From contig VSJD01000349.1 of the NCBI GenBank assembly GCA_008636095.1, positions 1-19,637 of the forward strand: a DNA stretch of 19,637 bases. Direction: 5' to 3'. This DNA is from Kiritimatiellota bacterium (GTDB lineage: Bacteria; Verrucomicrobiota; Kiritimatiellia; JAAZAB01). Positions 1 through 8,192 of the stretch are shown piece after piece; within the stretch, counting starts at the first letter, position 1, and the number at the start of each line of letters is the position of its first letter. The translations under genes and the position numbers were made by a program. Below the pieces are notes generated by a model. That model did not search any database. It saw only the letters and a list, made by a program, of their open reading frames with translations, and had not been told where the DNA came from.

Positions 1-630
1 GTTCAGGGCCGCTTGCGCCACGTAACGTTGGGCCACGGTTTCCAGAACGGCGATGTATTGTTGCTCGACATCATGCCGGCATTGCTGGGTCACTGCCCGC
101 CAGTGATTTTGAGCCATACGATGACGCTTGGCGGCGCGCTCATCGGAAAGTTTCCATTGGAGAAATCCGCGGTCGCGCAGGAGCGGCACGCCCAGCCGGA
201 GCCCTGCCAGGCTCTGCCATAGATCGTTATAGTTGTTTCCGAACACATTCGTTACGGTGCTGCCCTGCAACTGGGAATAATAACTTTCCTCGACACGCGT
301 GCCCAGGTAAACACCGGGCAGGATGGCCGCATCCACGCCGGCGTGCAACAAGGCTTGATTGTAGCCGGCGTTGTAATCGGACTGCGATGCGGTCGCATTC
401 AACTGGGGATCAAAAAACCCGCGCAGTTCGTCGCGTTCAGCCTGGGCACGGCTGACTTCGTACTGGGCCGCCTGAACGGCGGGGTTGTTGGCAAAAGCTT
501 CGGCCACGAGCGCTTCCAGCTCCAGGTTGGCCCACGCCGCCGGAAGGCCCATGACCAGCCCAAACCCAACAGACGCTAATACCTTTAAAAGCAATCCGTT
601 CACGATCACGCCCTGATTTCGATTTGACAC
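1..630 (-). CDS. TolC-family outer-membrane efflux protein, N-terminal part (cut by window edge)
   Basis: The first 210 residues are visible; the C-terminal part lies beyond base 1. Proteins of this family form the trimeric outer-membrane and periplasmic channel of tripartite efflux pumps or type I secretion systems. The chosen GTG at 630-628 follows GGAG by 9 nt and gives a signal peptide of about 34 residues (hydrophobic core, then AAW-A before N35). Next comes the usual family opening, LEALVAEAFANNPAV, followed by an alanine/glutamine-rich helix (QAAQYEVSRAQAERDELRG) and FDPQLNATASQSD, the helix-to-strand pattern of the first TolC repeat. A second long helix follows near residues 165-210. 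A GTG at 603 is an alternative start. No pump partner is visible because the downstream side is cut off. Family assignment is by sequence pattern; the substrate is unknown. Confidence 0.85.
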   Translation of the reverse strand, partial: MSNRNQGVIVNGLLLKVLASVGFGLVMGLPAAWANLELEALVAEAFANNPAVQAAQYEVSRAQAERDELRGFFDPQLNATASQSDYNAGYNQALLHAGVDAAILPGVYLGTRVEESYYSQLQGSTVTNVFGNNYNDLWQSLAGLRLGVPLLRDRGFLQWKLSDERAAKRHRMAQNHWRAVTQQCRHDVEQQYIAVLETVAQRYVAQAALN

Positions 631-727
631 TTTTTATCGCTCCAATTCCATAGCTATCCTTGCCCCGATCCGGAGCAAACAGCAGAACCACGCATTACAC
701 AAGAACAAAATATTCAAAAAAAACAGC

Positions 728-755
728 TTGATTATGTTACCACATTGATTAAATA
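728..755 (+). promoter_or_regulatory. Possible promoter for the HDAC-family gene
   Basis: TTGATT (728-733) and TAAATA (750-755) are separated by 16 nt in the AT-rich 225-bp gap between the divergent TolC-family and deacetylase genes. The match to sigma-70 boxes is loose and other AT-rich hexamers nearby would serve as well, so this is only a candidate. Confidence 0.2.
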
Positions 756-864
756 TTACACTTTGAAATATCCGGGGTAAAGAGTTGGTTTTTCACATTC
801 CATAATAACATTGCATTCAGACGTTCAGCGATTGCATATCAGCCGCATTTATTAATTGAAGATA

Positions 865-1860
865 ATGCTGATAACAGGATATGGATTAATCATGCTGGTT
901 GCCGCGGTACAGATCGTTTCCGGGGCAACCGGATTCGTGTGTGATGATCAGTATCTCCGCCACGATACGGGTCCCGACCATCCCGAACGCCCCGCGCGAT
1001 TAACCGCCATCCTGGACCAATTAAAAACAACCGGCCTGTACGAGCAACTGGTCTGCATCAAACCGCGCCCCTGCGAAAAACAGTGGATCTTGGCAGTTCA
1101 TAGCGAATCCTATCTTCGGCATGTCGCCTCCGTTTGCGCTGACGGCGGACCTTATCTCGATTCCAAGGACAATCCGGTTTCAAAGGAATCGTATGCGTGC
1201 GCGCTTTTGGCGGCAGGAGGTGTACTGGCAGCCGTTGATGCCGTGATGGACCGTCGCGTCCGGAATGCCTTTTGTGCCGTGCGGCCACCCGGCCATCACG
1301 CGTCGCAAGATCGCGCCATGGGTTTTTGCCTTTTCAATAACGCGGCGATCGCGGCCCGCTATATCCAGTCGAAATACCGCCTGAGAAAGATACTAATTGT
1401 GGATTGGGACGTTCATCATGGGAACGGGACGCAAGCCATATTTTACTCCGATCCAACGGTTTTCTATTTTTCAATTCATCAGGATCCATTCTATCCGGGG
1501 AGCGGCATGGCATCTGAACGGGGTTTCGCCAATGCCGAGGGCACCAAGTTGAACGTGCCCATGCCTCGCGGGTCCAGCGGTCTTGAATACCGGACCATGT
1601 TCGAGAAAACACTCAAACCGGCCGCGTTGGCCTTCAAACCGGATTTCGTTCTCGTTTCCGCCGGGTTCGATGCACATGCCAACGATCCGCTGGGTGGCAT
1701 GAACCTGACCGCCGCCGATTTCGGGATTCTGACGCAGACAGTCCGTGACATTGCGAAAACCTGTTGCGCGGACAGACTCGTGATCGTCCTGGAAGGCGGC
1801 TATAATCTCAAAGGATTATCCCGATCGGTGGAAATGGTCATCCGCGAAATTATGAAGTAA
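865..1860 (+). CDS. Histone-deacetylase-family zinc amidohydrolase
   Basis: This is a class II-like member of the HDAC / acetoin utilization protein / acetylpolyamine amidohydrolase family, which removes acetyl groups from amines in a zinc-dependent reaction. Motifs in order are HDTGPDHPERPARL, RPPGHHA (the His pair), FCLFNN, DWDVHHGNGTQ (zinc ligands Asp and second His), FYPGSG, VSAGFDAH (third zinc ligand, Asp) and LEGGYNL (catalytic Tyr). All catalytic residues are present and the domain is full length. The start is uncertain: ATG at 865, TTG at 856 or ATG at 892, none with a clear Shine-Dalgarno. The TTG form begins MKIMLITGYGLIML and reaches VSGA just before the domain, which looks like a signal peptide or membrane anchor, unusual for this family. 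The gene converges on the ten-gene minus-strand cluster with a 25-nt gap. Its real substrate cannot be read from sequence. Confidence 0.9.
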   Translation: MLITGYGLIMLVAAVQIVSGATGFVCDDQYLRHDTGPDHPERPARLTAILDQLKTTGLYEQLVCIKPRPCEKQWILAVHSESYLRHVASVCADGGPYLDSKDNPVSKESYACALLAAGGVLAAVDAVMDRRVRNAFCAVRPPGHHASQDRAMGFCLFNNAAIAARYIQSKYRLRKILIVDWDVHHGNGTQAIFYSDPTVFYFSIHQDPFYPGSGMASERGFANAEGTKLNVPMPRGSSGLEYRTMFEKTLKPAALAFKPDFVLVSAGFDAHANDPLGGMNLTAADFGILTQTVRDIAKTCCADRLVIVLEGGYNLKGLSRSVEMVIREIMK

Positions 1861-1862
1861 AG

Positions 1863-1916
1863 GCGCGCGGGAGGAATATTTAAAATTATTTTCCTTCCGT
1901 TCCGACTCTCGCGCGC
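1863..1916 (-). terminator. GC-rich hairpin between convergent genes (possible terminator)
   Basis: GCGCGCGGGAG (1863-1873) can pair with CTCTCGCGCGC (1906-1916), 11 bp with one G-U pair, around a loop that holds a weaker GGAA/TTCC stem. It spans the 25-nt gap between the deacetylase stop (1860) and the TAA of the minus-strand gene (1886-1888), so it lies at the 3' end of both transcripts. Neither side has a convincing U-tract; the minus side reads only CTTTACTT after the stem. It is a plausible bidirectional end, not a textbook terminator. Confidence 0.35.
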
Positions 1917-3610
1917 AGAATCAAGGCTGTTTCTTTCCTTATCAACCCGAGCAAACATTTCATTTGCTCATCCGAAGAGACGACATATAAAGAAGTGGCC
2001 CGGTCTCTTGTCGCTTTAACCATTGTTCGCAATAGGCCCAGAGCAGTATCCTGACTGCCGCCGATTGTTCTTATATCTCTCCCGATTTTTTTGCACTGTT
2101 CTTCTTTCTGCTCTTCATCTGTTTCCTGGTCGATAAGTTCCACGATTTTCTGCGAGAGCGCAGAAAAGTATTCGGGGGTTTTCATTCGCTTAATGCTGCC
2201 CGCGTATAACCATTTTGTCCCGCTCAACCCTTTCCTGAAATCGCAGACCGTATCGGAAATGTTTTTATTATTTGACTCTTCGGAAACTAAAACAGCGTCA
2301 AATCGCCTGTTCCATTCCATATACTCTTCTATCCTTTTCCGCATGGAGCAGACGAAAAGATCCGTGCTGTTAACATTTTCGGTTATTTTATTCCTTTCCA
2401 TTTTTTCCTCGCTCTTATAGAAAATCTTCTCAATATTCGCGGTGGCGCCGCATGTGGCGCGGCCCTTGTCGTTTTTTGACGGAACGCATGTTATTCTGCT
2501 GTAAGTATCATCGCCGAGCAGGTTTTTAACGGCCGTCAGCGGGAGTTTTATTCCAGCCGGCGTTTCCGGCATGCGGTCAAAAGGATATATGACGGGATCG
2601 AATTTTGAATCGTAAGAATATGCCGGATAGCTTCTGAACTTCGGATACTCGATAACTGTTCTGCCATTCATAAAATTGCATGAATATGTGAAGTTTCCGA
2701 GCCCGGCCGCCCAGGTATTCCCGGTTGCTGGATTTATCAAACCGACTCCCATCTGAATAAGATAATAAACTGGTTTTTTGTCCGGATTTTTTTCAATGAT
2801 GAACCACCGGTCCAGCAGGCCTTTTTCTTCGGGAAATATGCCTGTTTCCTTTTTATAGATTACCGCCCACCGGGCGGGAAAGGGCGGATTCCATTTGATT
2901 TCAACGGCCGCATTGAACGCTTCTTTTCCATCGGCCTTCCACCAGATGTTTTCCCCTGCATTTAACCCGATCCAGACCGATTCGCCGGGAACCAGGGATA
3001 TTTCCGTATAATTAAAACAGTCGGATCCCGGGGCATCCTTTCCGGCGTGAATCTTAATGTTTTCGTTTTTCCATAGAAATGAAAGCATGGCGTTCCGGCC
3101 GTCCAGCAGGTTTACAAAATAAAAGTTGTCGGATGGAATGTTTATCCTGTTCGTCACCGAATCCGGATAAAGCACAAAATCCTCGCTGATCGGATCCGGG
3201 ATTACTACCGCCTTGCTGCGGTGTGAAACACGAAGTTTTCCGGGAAAGCCATTGCCTGCTACATTCAGATATTCGCTATTTTCGGATATTTTAACGACGG
3301 CTTCGCCCCCATTTTTAAGTTTTAGGGACAGTGCGACCTCGGTCGGCCCTTTTTGCTCCGCGCGGAACGATATGGGCCGAACCTTATTGTCCTTTTCATC
3401 AGTGAACTTTATTTCCGCAGACGGCAGCTCAACATCCTTGAAAAAAACCGACAGGTTAATCCTGTTCCCTTCTGTTTTTTCAGCGGAAACACAGATTTTC
3501 CCATTTGATACTTTCAGGAAAGACGCCGTGTCCTCTATTTTAATATCGGCCGCCGCCGCGCCGACCGCCACCGATACAAGTAAAATCTCAAACAGTCCGC
3601 GAATTTTCAT
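1886..3610 (-). CDS. Large secreted protein of unknown family, paralogue A
   Basis: I do not recognise a named family. The 574-residue product starts with a signal peptide (MKIRGLFEILLVSVAVGAAA, cleavage near residue 20-21), so it should be exported. The N-terminal 230 residues look beta-rich; the C-terminal third is charged and helical (EQKEEQCKKIGRDIR, then GLLRTMVKATRDRATS). It is clearly homologous to the gene just upstream (3643-5295). Shared landmarks are a V-I-x-P-D motif near residue 138, LLDGRNAMLSF at 168, W-x-PPF-x-A-x-W at 240, C-x-x-T-A-x-IEKIF at 387-397, TPEYFSA near 481, IRT-(I/L)-GG near 517 and the final EGK. The ATG at 3610 is preceded by AAGGA at 8 nt. It is last in the proposed operon, 32 nt after its paralogue. 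Its place beside an acylation cassette makes a surface or periplasmic role likely; it could be a target, a glycan binder or an enzyme. Confidence 0.85.
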   Translation of the reverse strand: MKIRGLFEILLVSVAVGAAAADIKIEDTASFLKVSNGKICVSAEKTEGNRINLSVFFKDVELPSAEIKFTDEKDNKVRPISFRAEQKGPTEVALSLKLKNGGEAVVKISENSEYLNVAGNGFPGKLRVSHRSKAVVIPDPISEDFVLYPDSVTNRINIPSDNFYFVNLLDGRNAMLSFLWKNENIKIHAGKDAPGSDCFNYTEISLVPGESVWIGLNAGENIWWKADGKEAFNAAVEIKWNPPFPARWAVIYKKETGIFPEEKGLLDRWFIIEKNPDKKPVYYLIQMGVGLINPATGNTWAAGLGNFTYSCNFMNGRTVIEYPKFRSYPAYSYDSKFDPVIYPFDRMPETPAGIKLPLTAVKNLLGDDTYSRITCVPSKNDKGRATCGATANIEKIFYKSEEKMERNKITENVNSTDLFVCSMRKRIEEYMEWNRRFDAVLVSEESNNKNISDTVCDFRKGLSGTKWLYAGSIKRMKTPEYFSALSQKIVELIDQETDEEQKEEQCKKIGRDIRTIGGSQDTALGLLRTMVKATRDRATSLYVVSSDEQMKCLLGLIRKETALILRARVGTEGK

Positions 3611-3642
3611 TTTGGATTCCTTCGTTGATATTTTTCACCCGG

Positions 3643-5295
3643 TCACTTTCCTTCTTCCCCGTGGTGCGGCCGGATTATGACCGAACTTTTTTCGATAAAC
3701 GCGGTCAAAAATTCAGCCTCGGCCGAATCGGATGCCGTCAGAAGGCGTTGAACCGCAGTCCACCGCGCCGCCCGCACGACCTGTCGGCAGTAGCCCAACG
3801 TGTGATGCAAGGTTCCTCCCAGCGTGCGGATTTGGCGGGCAAGTTTATTGCACTCGTCTTCCTGCTTTTCGCCATCGAGGTCGGAATCGATCAGTGCGGC
3901 AACCTTCTCGGTCGTCGCGGAAAAATACTCCGGCGTCTTGAACACCTGCTGTTTTTCGCTCCAGACGAAAGGGATACGGACGAGTATATTGCCCAGTTCT
4001 TGACAAGCCGGCGACAGTTTTGGGTTCTGTTTGTTTTTTTCCGCCATCCAGTGGACGGTGGCGGTTTCCCAGTCCCGGTACTCCTTGGTGCGTTCGCAAT
4101 AGAGAAAGACGATATATTCATTCATCCCTTTCAGAAGAACGGCGATATCTTCTCGTTTTTCTTTCTGTTTTTCTTCTCTGAATATTTTTTCAATAGTCGC
4201 AGTGCCTGAACAGATACCGTGACCTCGCCCTCTCCGCTGGTGCTGCAGCGCCGTTATTTTATCAGCCGGCAGCAGCTTTTTGAGCGCCGGTAGCGGCAGC
4301 ATGGCTTCACCGGCGCTTTTGGACACAGCGTCAAGGGCATAGATCACCTGTGGACGGTCAAAGTTAATCTGTATCGCTTTGTCCGCAAAGATTAGCTGAC
4401 GCATAAACACTTCGCCGTCTTTCAGATAAACCGGATATGTGAAAGAACCGTTAACCTGGTCATAGCCTTGCCAGATGTCGGGTTTGAGAATACTGAATCC
4501 GGGTAGCAGGGAAAGCGGCTTCTGGTCAAATTCAGGAACAGGGAACGACTCGTCAAGGAACAAATCCTTGCCGAACATGTTTATAATACTGTAATTGATC
4601 AGCCATTTCGCATTAAAAGGAGGCTTCCATCCAATTTTTTTGAACTCCACGTCCTCCGGATTTTCCGCGACTTTTCCCCAAATGCCTTCGGCGGCGGGGG
4701 CCCCGATCTGCAACCTGTTTTTACCTTTGAATTCAATCAGACAATAATTGTAATATTGCTCCGTCGTTTTATCCCGTCCGCTGAACACCCGGTCGGCATC
4801 CAGCCATGCGCAGGAAAGCATGGCCCGTCCGCCATCCAACAGGTGAACCACCATCTGGAAACCGGGGAAAACCCGGCCGCCGTTTTCCTTTGGATTTTCA
4901 CGGAAGAAAATATAATTGTCGCTCAAGGTGTCAGGCACAATCATCACTTCACTTTTGAACTTCATCAGAAAAACATTTTCCCGGCTGTCCGGACTGTCAA
5001 ACTCAAGATCAAGATAAGGACCCTGGTCGCGCAGGACAGCGCGCAGCGTCACCTGGTCGCCGCACTCAATTTTAAGGGCGGAACCTGACGGTAATTTTTC
5101 CTCAATGACGGTTTTCATGGCGGCATTAACCACTTGCATTTCTGCGGCCGCCACCGTCCGGCCATTCAGACGATAAGACAACAAGGCCTTGCCGTTATTC
5201 ACTTCCAAGGCAATCTTGCCGTTGAGGATTCCGGCCCTGGCCGTTACAGCCATCGCCGTCAAAATCAAAAGCGTAAATAATCCGCGGATTCCCAT
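3643..5295 (-). CDS. Large secreted protein of unknown family, paralogue B
   Basis: This 550-residue protein is the tandem paralogue of the gene at 1886-3610 and belongs to no family I recognise. The signal peptide is MGIRGLFTLLILTAMAVTAR, cleavage near residue 21; its first seven residues differ from the paralogue's at only one position, which suggests duplication. Conserved points are VPDTLSDNYIF at 120, HLLDGGRAMLS at 151, W-x-PPF-x-A-x-W at 223, C362-S-G-T-A-T-IEKIF, KTPEYFSA, IRTLGG and the final EGK. Outside these blocks the two proteins differ considerably, so the duplication is not recent along the whole length. It starts 20 nt after the SGNH gene stop, with only a weak GGGG ribosome site, and is probably co-transcribed with it. 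No catalytic triad or metal site stands out. The product is probably periplasmic or cell-surface. Confidence 0.85.
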   Translation of the reverse strand: MGIRGLFTLLILTAMAVTARAGILNGKIALEVNNGKALLSYRLNGRTVAAAEMQVVNAAMKTVIEEKLPSGSALKIECGDQVTLRAVLRDQGPYLDLEFDSPDSRENVFLMKFKSEVMIVPDTLSDNYIFFRENPKENGGRVFPGFQMVVHLLDGGRAMLSCAWLDADRVFSGRDKTTEQYYNYCLIEFKGKNRLQIGAPAAEGIWGKVAENPEDVEFKKIGWKPPFNAKWLINYSIINMFGKDLFLDESFPVPEFDQKPLSLLPGFSILKPDIWQGYDQVNGSFTYPVYLKDGEVFMRQLIFADKAIQINFDRPQVIYALDAVSKSAGEAMLPLPALKKLLPADKITALQHQRRGRGHGICSGTATIEKIFREEKQKEKREDIAVLLKGMNEYIVFLYCERTKEYRDWETATVHWMAEKNKQNPKLSPACQELGNILVRIPFVWSEKQQVFKTPEYFSATTEKVAALIDSDLDGEKQEDECNKLARQIRTLGGTLHHTLGYCRQVVRAARWTAVQRLLTASDSAEAEFLTAFIEKSSVIIRPHHGEEGK

Positions 5296-5315
5296 TTTAA
5301 ATTACCCCGTTAATT

Positions 5316-6419
5316 TTATTGTTTTGCATCTCCGGCTTGGAATGCTTTGACAAAATCGGTTTTGAGCAGTTCTTCCGCGATCAGGCGGTATCCTTCCGCA
5401 ACGGGATGGCTGGCATCGGCGTAAAGCTCACTGGGCAATTCCATCGCCGTGTAACAGCTTACATTGTTTTGTTTCAGCCAGGATTCTATTTTAGATCTTA
5501 CCGCTTGGTAATGGCCAAGGCATTCTTTGGTCATCATGTATCCATTAAATGGGCCGACGATAACCAAGACCTCATTATTTCCGGATTTTAAAAGGTTTAT
5601 GGCCTGTTTGAAAGAATGCCATTGATAGGATTTGTCGAGTTCAACCCAGGCATAATCCTGTCCGCCAATCCCCTTGGTGGTCCATGGCGCCGGCGGACTA
5701 TGCGGTTGATTGTCTTCAAATTGCAGTCCTTTACCAAAGATCTTCAGGGGATTTTGATAAGGATTGTCCAGCGTCCATTGCCAGAGACTCATATTCCCGA
5801 AATACGCCGTATTGACATGATTCATCCAGCTCGCGAAAGGTACCCGGCGGTCCAACACGTTGCGAACTTGTTCTGAAAATTCCGCCTGGTAACCGCGTGG
5901 TTTCGAAAAAAACTGCGGCACCAGTCCCGGGTGATTGAAACGCGTTTCTTCGTCTTCTTGTAAATCCAGCTTGGTTGAAGTGAGCCATAAGGGATTCAGG
6001 TTGACTATTACTTTTGTGTTGCGGATGGATGATGCGTAATATTTAATCAGACCAAGCATGGCGGCGGGATGTAGGCCGTCCACTCCCAGGTTGGCAAACA
6101 TTTCACGACCGACCGTCTTGTTTAATGCCTGGGTCAGCGTCTCCTCCTTCTTGACGTATGGCCCCCAGAACACAGAATCGCCCAGCATAATGCATGGATA
6201 TCTCTTCACGGCATAATCGCACCAGCGCTCAAACATCCAGTAATCGCTGCTCAACGCATAGGGCAGGCGATAGTTTGCCGACGGCGTGAACCCTTCCAGC
6301 ATAGGCCATAACCGGGGCACGCCCCACACGATTGCCCCGACGATCAAAACAACCATGGCCCACTGCTTGAAGCTCAACCGCTCCACGTTTGAGGCAAATG
6401 GAATTTCATCATTATTCAT
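5316..6419 (-). CDS. Membrane-anchored SGNH-fold protein, DltD/AlgJ/AlgX-like
   Basis: Such proteins pair with MBOAT transferases in alginate, cellulose and teichoic acid acylation and act on the outer face of the membrane. One hydrophobic segment near the N-terminus (QWAMVVLIVGAIVWGVP) would anchor the protein with its domain outside. Block I is CIMLGDSVFWGP, with the nucleophile Ser in GDS (Ser82 from this start). Block V is DASHP near the C-terminus (Asp335, His338), so a complete SGNH triad appears possible. NLGVDGLHPAAMLGL is the usual second block. Length (367 residues) fits DltD/AlgJ-type proteins. A TTG at 6467 would add 16 residues and overlap the ligase stop by 4 nt (TTGA coupling); I prefer ATG 6419 because the extra residues (PKIIPAGRPAGENK) do not look like a conserved part, but no strong ribosome site decides it. 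The exact subfamily is uncertain. Confidence 0.8.
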   Translation of the reverse strand: MNNDEIPFASNVERLSFKQWAMVVLIVGAIVWGVPRLWPMLEGFTPSANYRLPYALSSDYWMFERWCDYAVKRYPCIMLGDSVFWGPYVKKEETLTQALNKTVGREMFANLGVDGLHPAAMLGLIKYYASSIRNTKVIVNLNPLWLTSTKLDLQEDEETRFNHPGLVPQFFSKPRGYQAEFSEQVRNVLDRRVPFASWMNHVNTAYFGNMSLWQWTLDNPYQNPLKIFGKGLQFEDNQPHSPPAPWTTKGIGGQDYAWVELDKSYQWHSFKQAINLLKSGNNEVLVIVGPFNGYMMTKECLGHYQAVRSKIESWLKQNNVSCYTAMELPSELYADASHPVAEGYRLIAEELLKTDFVKAFQAGDAKQ

Positions 6420-6463
6420 TTTATTTTCGCCCGCTGGTCGTCCCGCCGGGATAATTTTCGGTC

Positions 6464-8101
6464 TCAAATACTATCCAAAGTGCTCACGTCTCCGGCATCT
6501 GTCCCAAGATACTTGGCTTTCAGAACCCGCCGCATGATTTTGCCGCTTTTGTTCTTGGGAATGTTTTCCAATACCTTGAACTCCTGCGGCGTGGCCATGG
6601 TTGAAACCCGATTGGAAACGTGCAAACGCGCTTTAAGTTCCAAGCTGCGGTTCCATTCGTACCCTTTTCGCAAGGCAACAAACGCCACCACTTTCTCCCA
6701 AAGCAAATCATCCGGAGCGCCGATCACCCCGGACTCGGCAATCCCCTCAACCTCCAACAGGGCGCTCTCCACTTCAAACGGGCTGACCAGATGACCCGCC
6801 GTATTGATTACATCGTCACTTCGTCCTCTAAACCAATAATACCCTTCACGGTCACGGTTCGCCGTGTCCCCGGTCATATACCACCCGTGCCGGAATTTTT
6901 GCCGATAGACGTCTGCATGCTGAAAATAGGAAATAAACATTGAGTCCCATCCGGGCCGGAGGCAGAGGTTGCCCTGCTGGTTGTCCGCAAGAACCTCCCC
7001 TTTGTCCGACACAATGGCGGCTTCAATACCCGTCAGGGGTTTACCCATTGAACCCGGCTTGATCGGCAAACCGGGACGATTAGTGATCATAATGGCGCCT
7101 GTTTCGGTTTGCCACCACGTGTCGTAGATATCATGCCCCAACACCTTTTTTCCCCAACTGATCACTTCGGGGTTCAAAGGTTCGCCCACGCTGAAAACGT
7201 GGCGAAGTTTTGAAAGGTCGAACTGGGAAAAAGTCGCCGGTTCTTCCCGCATTAACATGCGCAGAGCCGTCGGCGCGGTGTACCACGCCGTTACGCGCTG
7301 TTCCACCAGGATTTTGAACCATTCCACGGCATCATACGCGCCGCCAAAATGGACCTGCGTAATACCCATACTCCAGGGGGCGATGATTCCATAAGAAGTT
7401 CCCGTAACCCACCCGTGATCAGCCGTGCACCAGAAAATATCATCAGGCTGAAGATGCAGCACTTCCGTTGCGGTCCGATTTTGGATAAGAACACTGCGAT
7501 GGCAATGCAATACGCCTTTCGGTTTGCCGGTTGAACCTGACGTGTAATGCAAAACCGATGGAGTATCCGGAGTAGTCAACGGCGTCTCAAACGACGGCGA
7601 AGCCGCCTGCATCAGAACGGGCATGCTAAGAATATCCTCGGCCTGATGTTCGGGAACGTCCGTCAAGATGATGAACTTCAAATCCGGCAGCTTTTCCCGG
7701 ATCCGCAGTAATTTCTTAAGGTAACTTTTTCGGGTCAGGATGCCTTTCGCCTTCGCATCACCCAACCGATCCAGCAACGCGTCCTCGCCAAAATTGGAGA
7801 ATAAAGTTCCGGTGATTACGCGGGCCTTAAGCGCTCCCAAAAACGAAGAAAATACTTCCGGGATTTTAGGAAGGAAAATAAAAAACACATCGCCCGCCGA
7901 AAAACCCGTTTTTTGCAGGACATTGGCGAAACGCGAGCTTTTTTCTTCCAAATCTCCAAAAGTCCATTCGACCCGTTCGCCATGCGCACCAAGCCAACGC
8001 AGGGCGGTTTTATTGGATAGACCCTGGTCACATTGCAGACGAGTACAAATATGGCCGATATTATATTGCCCGTTCTGAATAAAAGATGGATTTGCACTCA
8101 T
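6464..8101 (-). CDS. Acetyl-CoA-synthetase-like AMP-forming acyl ligase
   Basis: This is an ANL-superfamily adenylating enzyme: carboxylic acid plus ATP gives acyl-AMP, then a thioester on CoA or a carrier protein. The P-loop-like motif YTSGSTGKPKG is complete. DTWWQTETG is the motif of acetyl/propionyl-CoA synthetases; its second Trp corresponds to Trp414 of Salmonella Acs, which keeps the acid pocket small. HGWYMTGD and the hinge/C-domain YWFRGRSDDVI follow, and NKSGKIMRR holds the catalytic Lys. I chose ATG 8101 (545 residues) because AAAGGA lies 8 nt upstream; ATG 8191, one base after the MBOAT stop, would add 30 unmatched residues. In place it occupies the DltA slot between the MBOAT and SGNH genes and close to a carrier-protein gene. 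Whether it loads the carrier or makes acetyl-CoA is inference; the small-acid preference is by motif. Confidence 0.88.
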   Translation of the reverse strand: MSANPSFIQNGQYNIGHICTRLQCDQGLSNKTALRWLGAHGERVEWTFGDLEEKSSRFANVLQKTGFSAGDVFFIFLPKIPEVFSSFLGALKARVITGTLFSNFGEDALLDRLGDAKAKGILTRKSYLKKLLRIREKLPDLKFIILTDVPEHQAEDILSMPVLMQAASPSFETPLTTPDTPSVLHYTSGSTGKPKGVLHCHRSVLIQNRTATEVLHLQPDDIFWCTADHGWVTGTSYGIIAPWSMGITQVHFGGAYDAVEWFKILVEQRVTAWYTAPTALRMLMREEPATFSQFDLSKLRHVFSVGEPLNPEVISWGKKVLGHDIYDTWWQTETGAIMITNRPGLPIKPGSMGKPLTGIEAAIVSDKGEVLADNQQGNLCLRPGWDSMFISYFQHADVYRQKFRHGWYMTGDTANRDREGYYWFRGRSDDVINTAGHLVSPFEVESALLEVEGIAESGVIGAPDDLLWEKVVAFVALRKGYEWNRSLELKARLHVSNRVSTMATPQEFKVLENIPKNKSGKIMRRVLKAKYLGTDAGDVSTLDSI

Positions 8102-8109
8102 GTTAAGCG

Positions 8110-8115
8110 TCCTTT
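8110..8115 (-). promoter_or_regulatory. Ribosome binding site deciding the ligase start at 8101
   Basis: AAAGGA on the minus strand sits 8 nt before ATG 8101. The alternative upstream ATG at 8191 has only AT-rich sequence in the same position, so the shorter protein is favoured. Confidence 0.6.
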
Positions 8116-8192
8116 CACCCTTCTTCGCCAGCATGGCTTCGCAGGGTTCCGCAAAGGCTTTACTACGGATATCTTTGGCATTCTTTTTCATA

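Noticed and set aside
437..691. Minus-strand open frame of 84 codons over the TolC-family gene
   Set aside because: It is in a different frame from the TolC-like protein, which has a signal peptide, ribosome site and family motifs; this frame has none.
3625..4209. Plus-strand open frame of 194 codons
   Set aside because: It lies antisense to the secreted paralogue B gene, is Phe-rich shadow sequence at its end, and has no family pattern.
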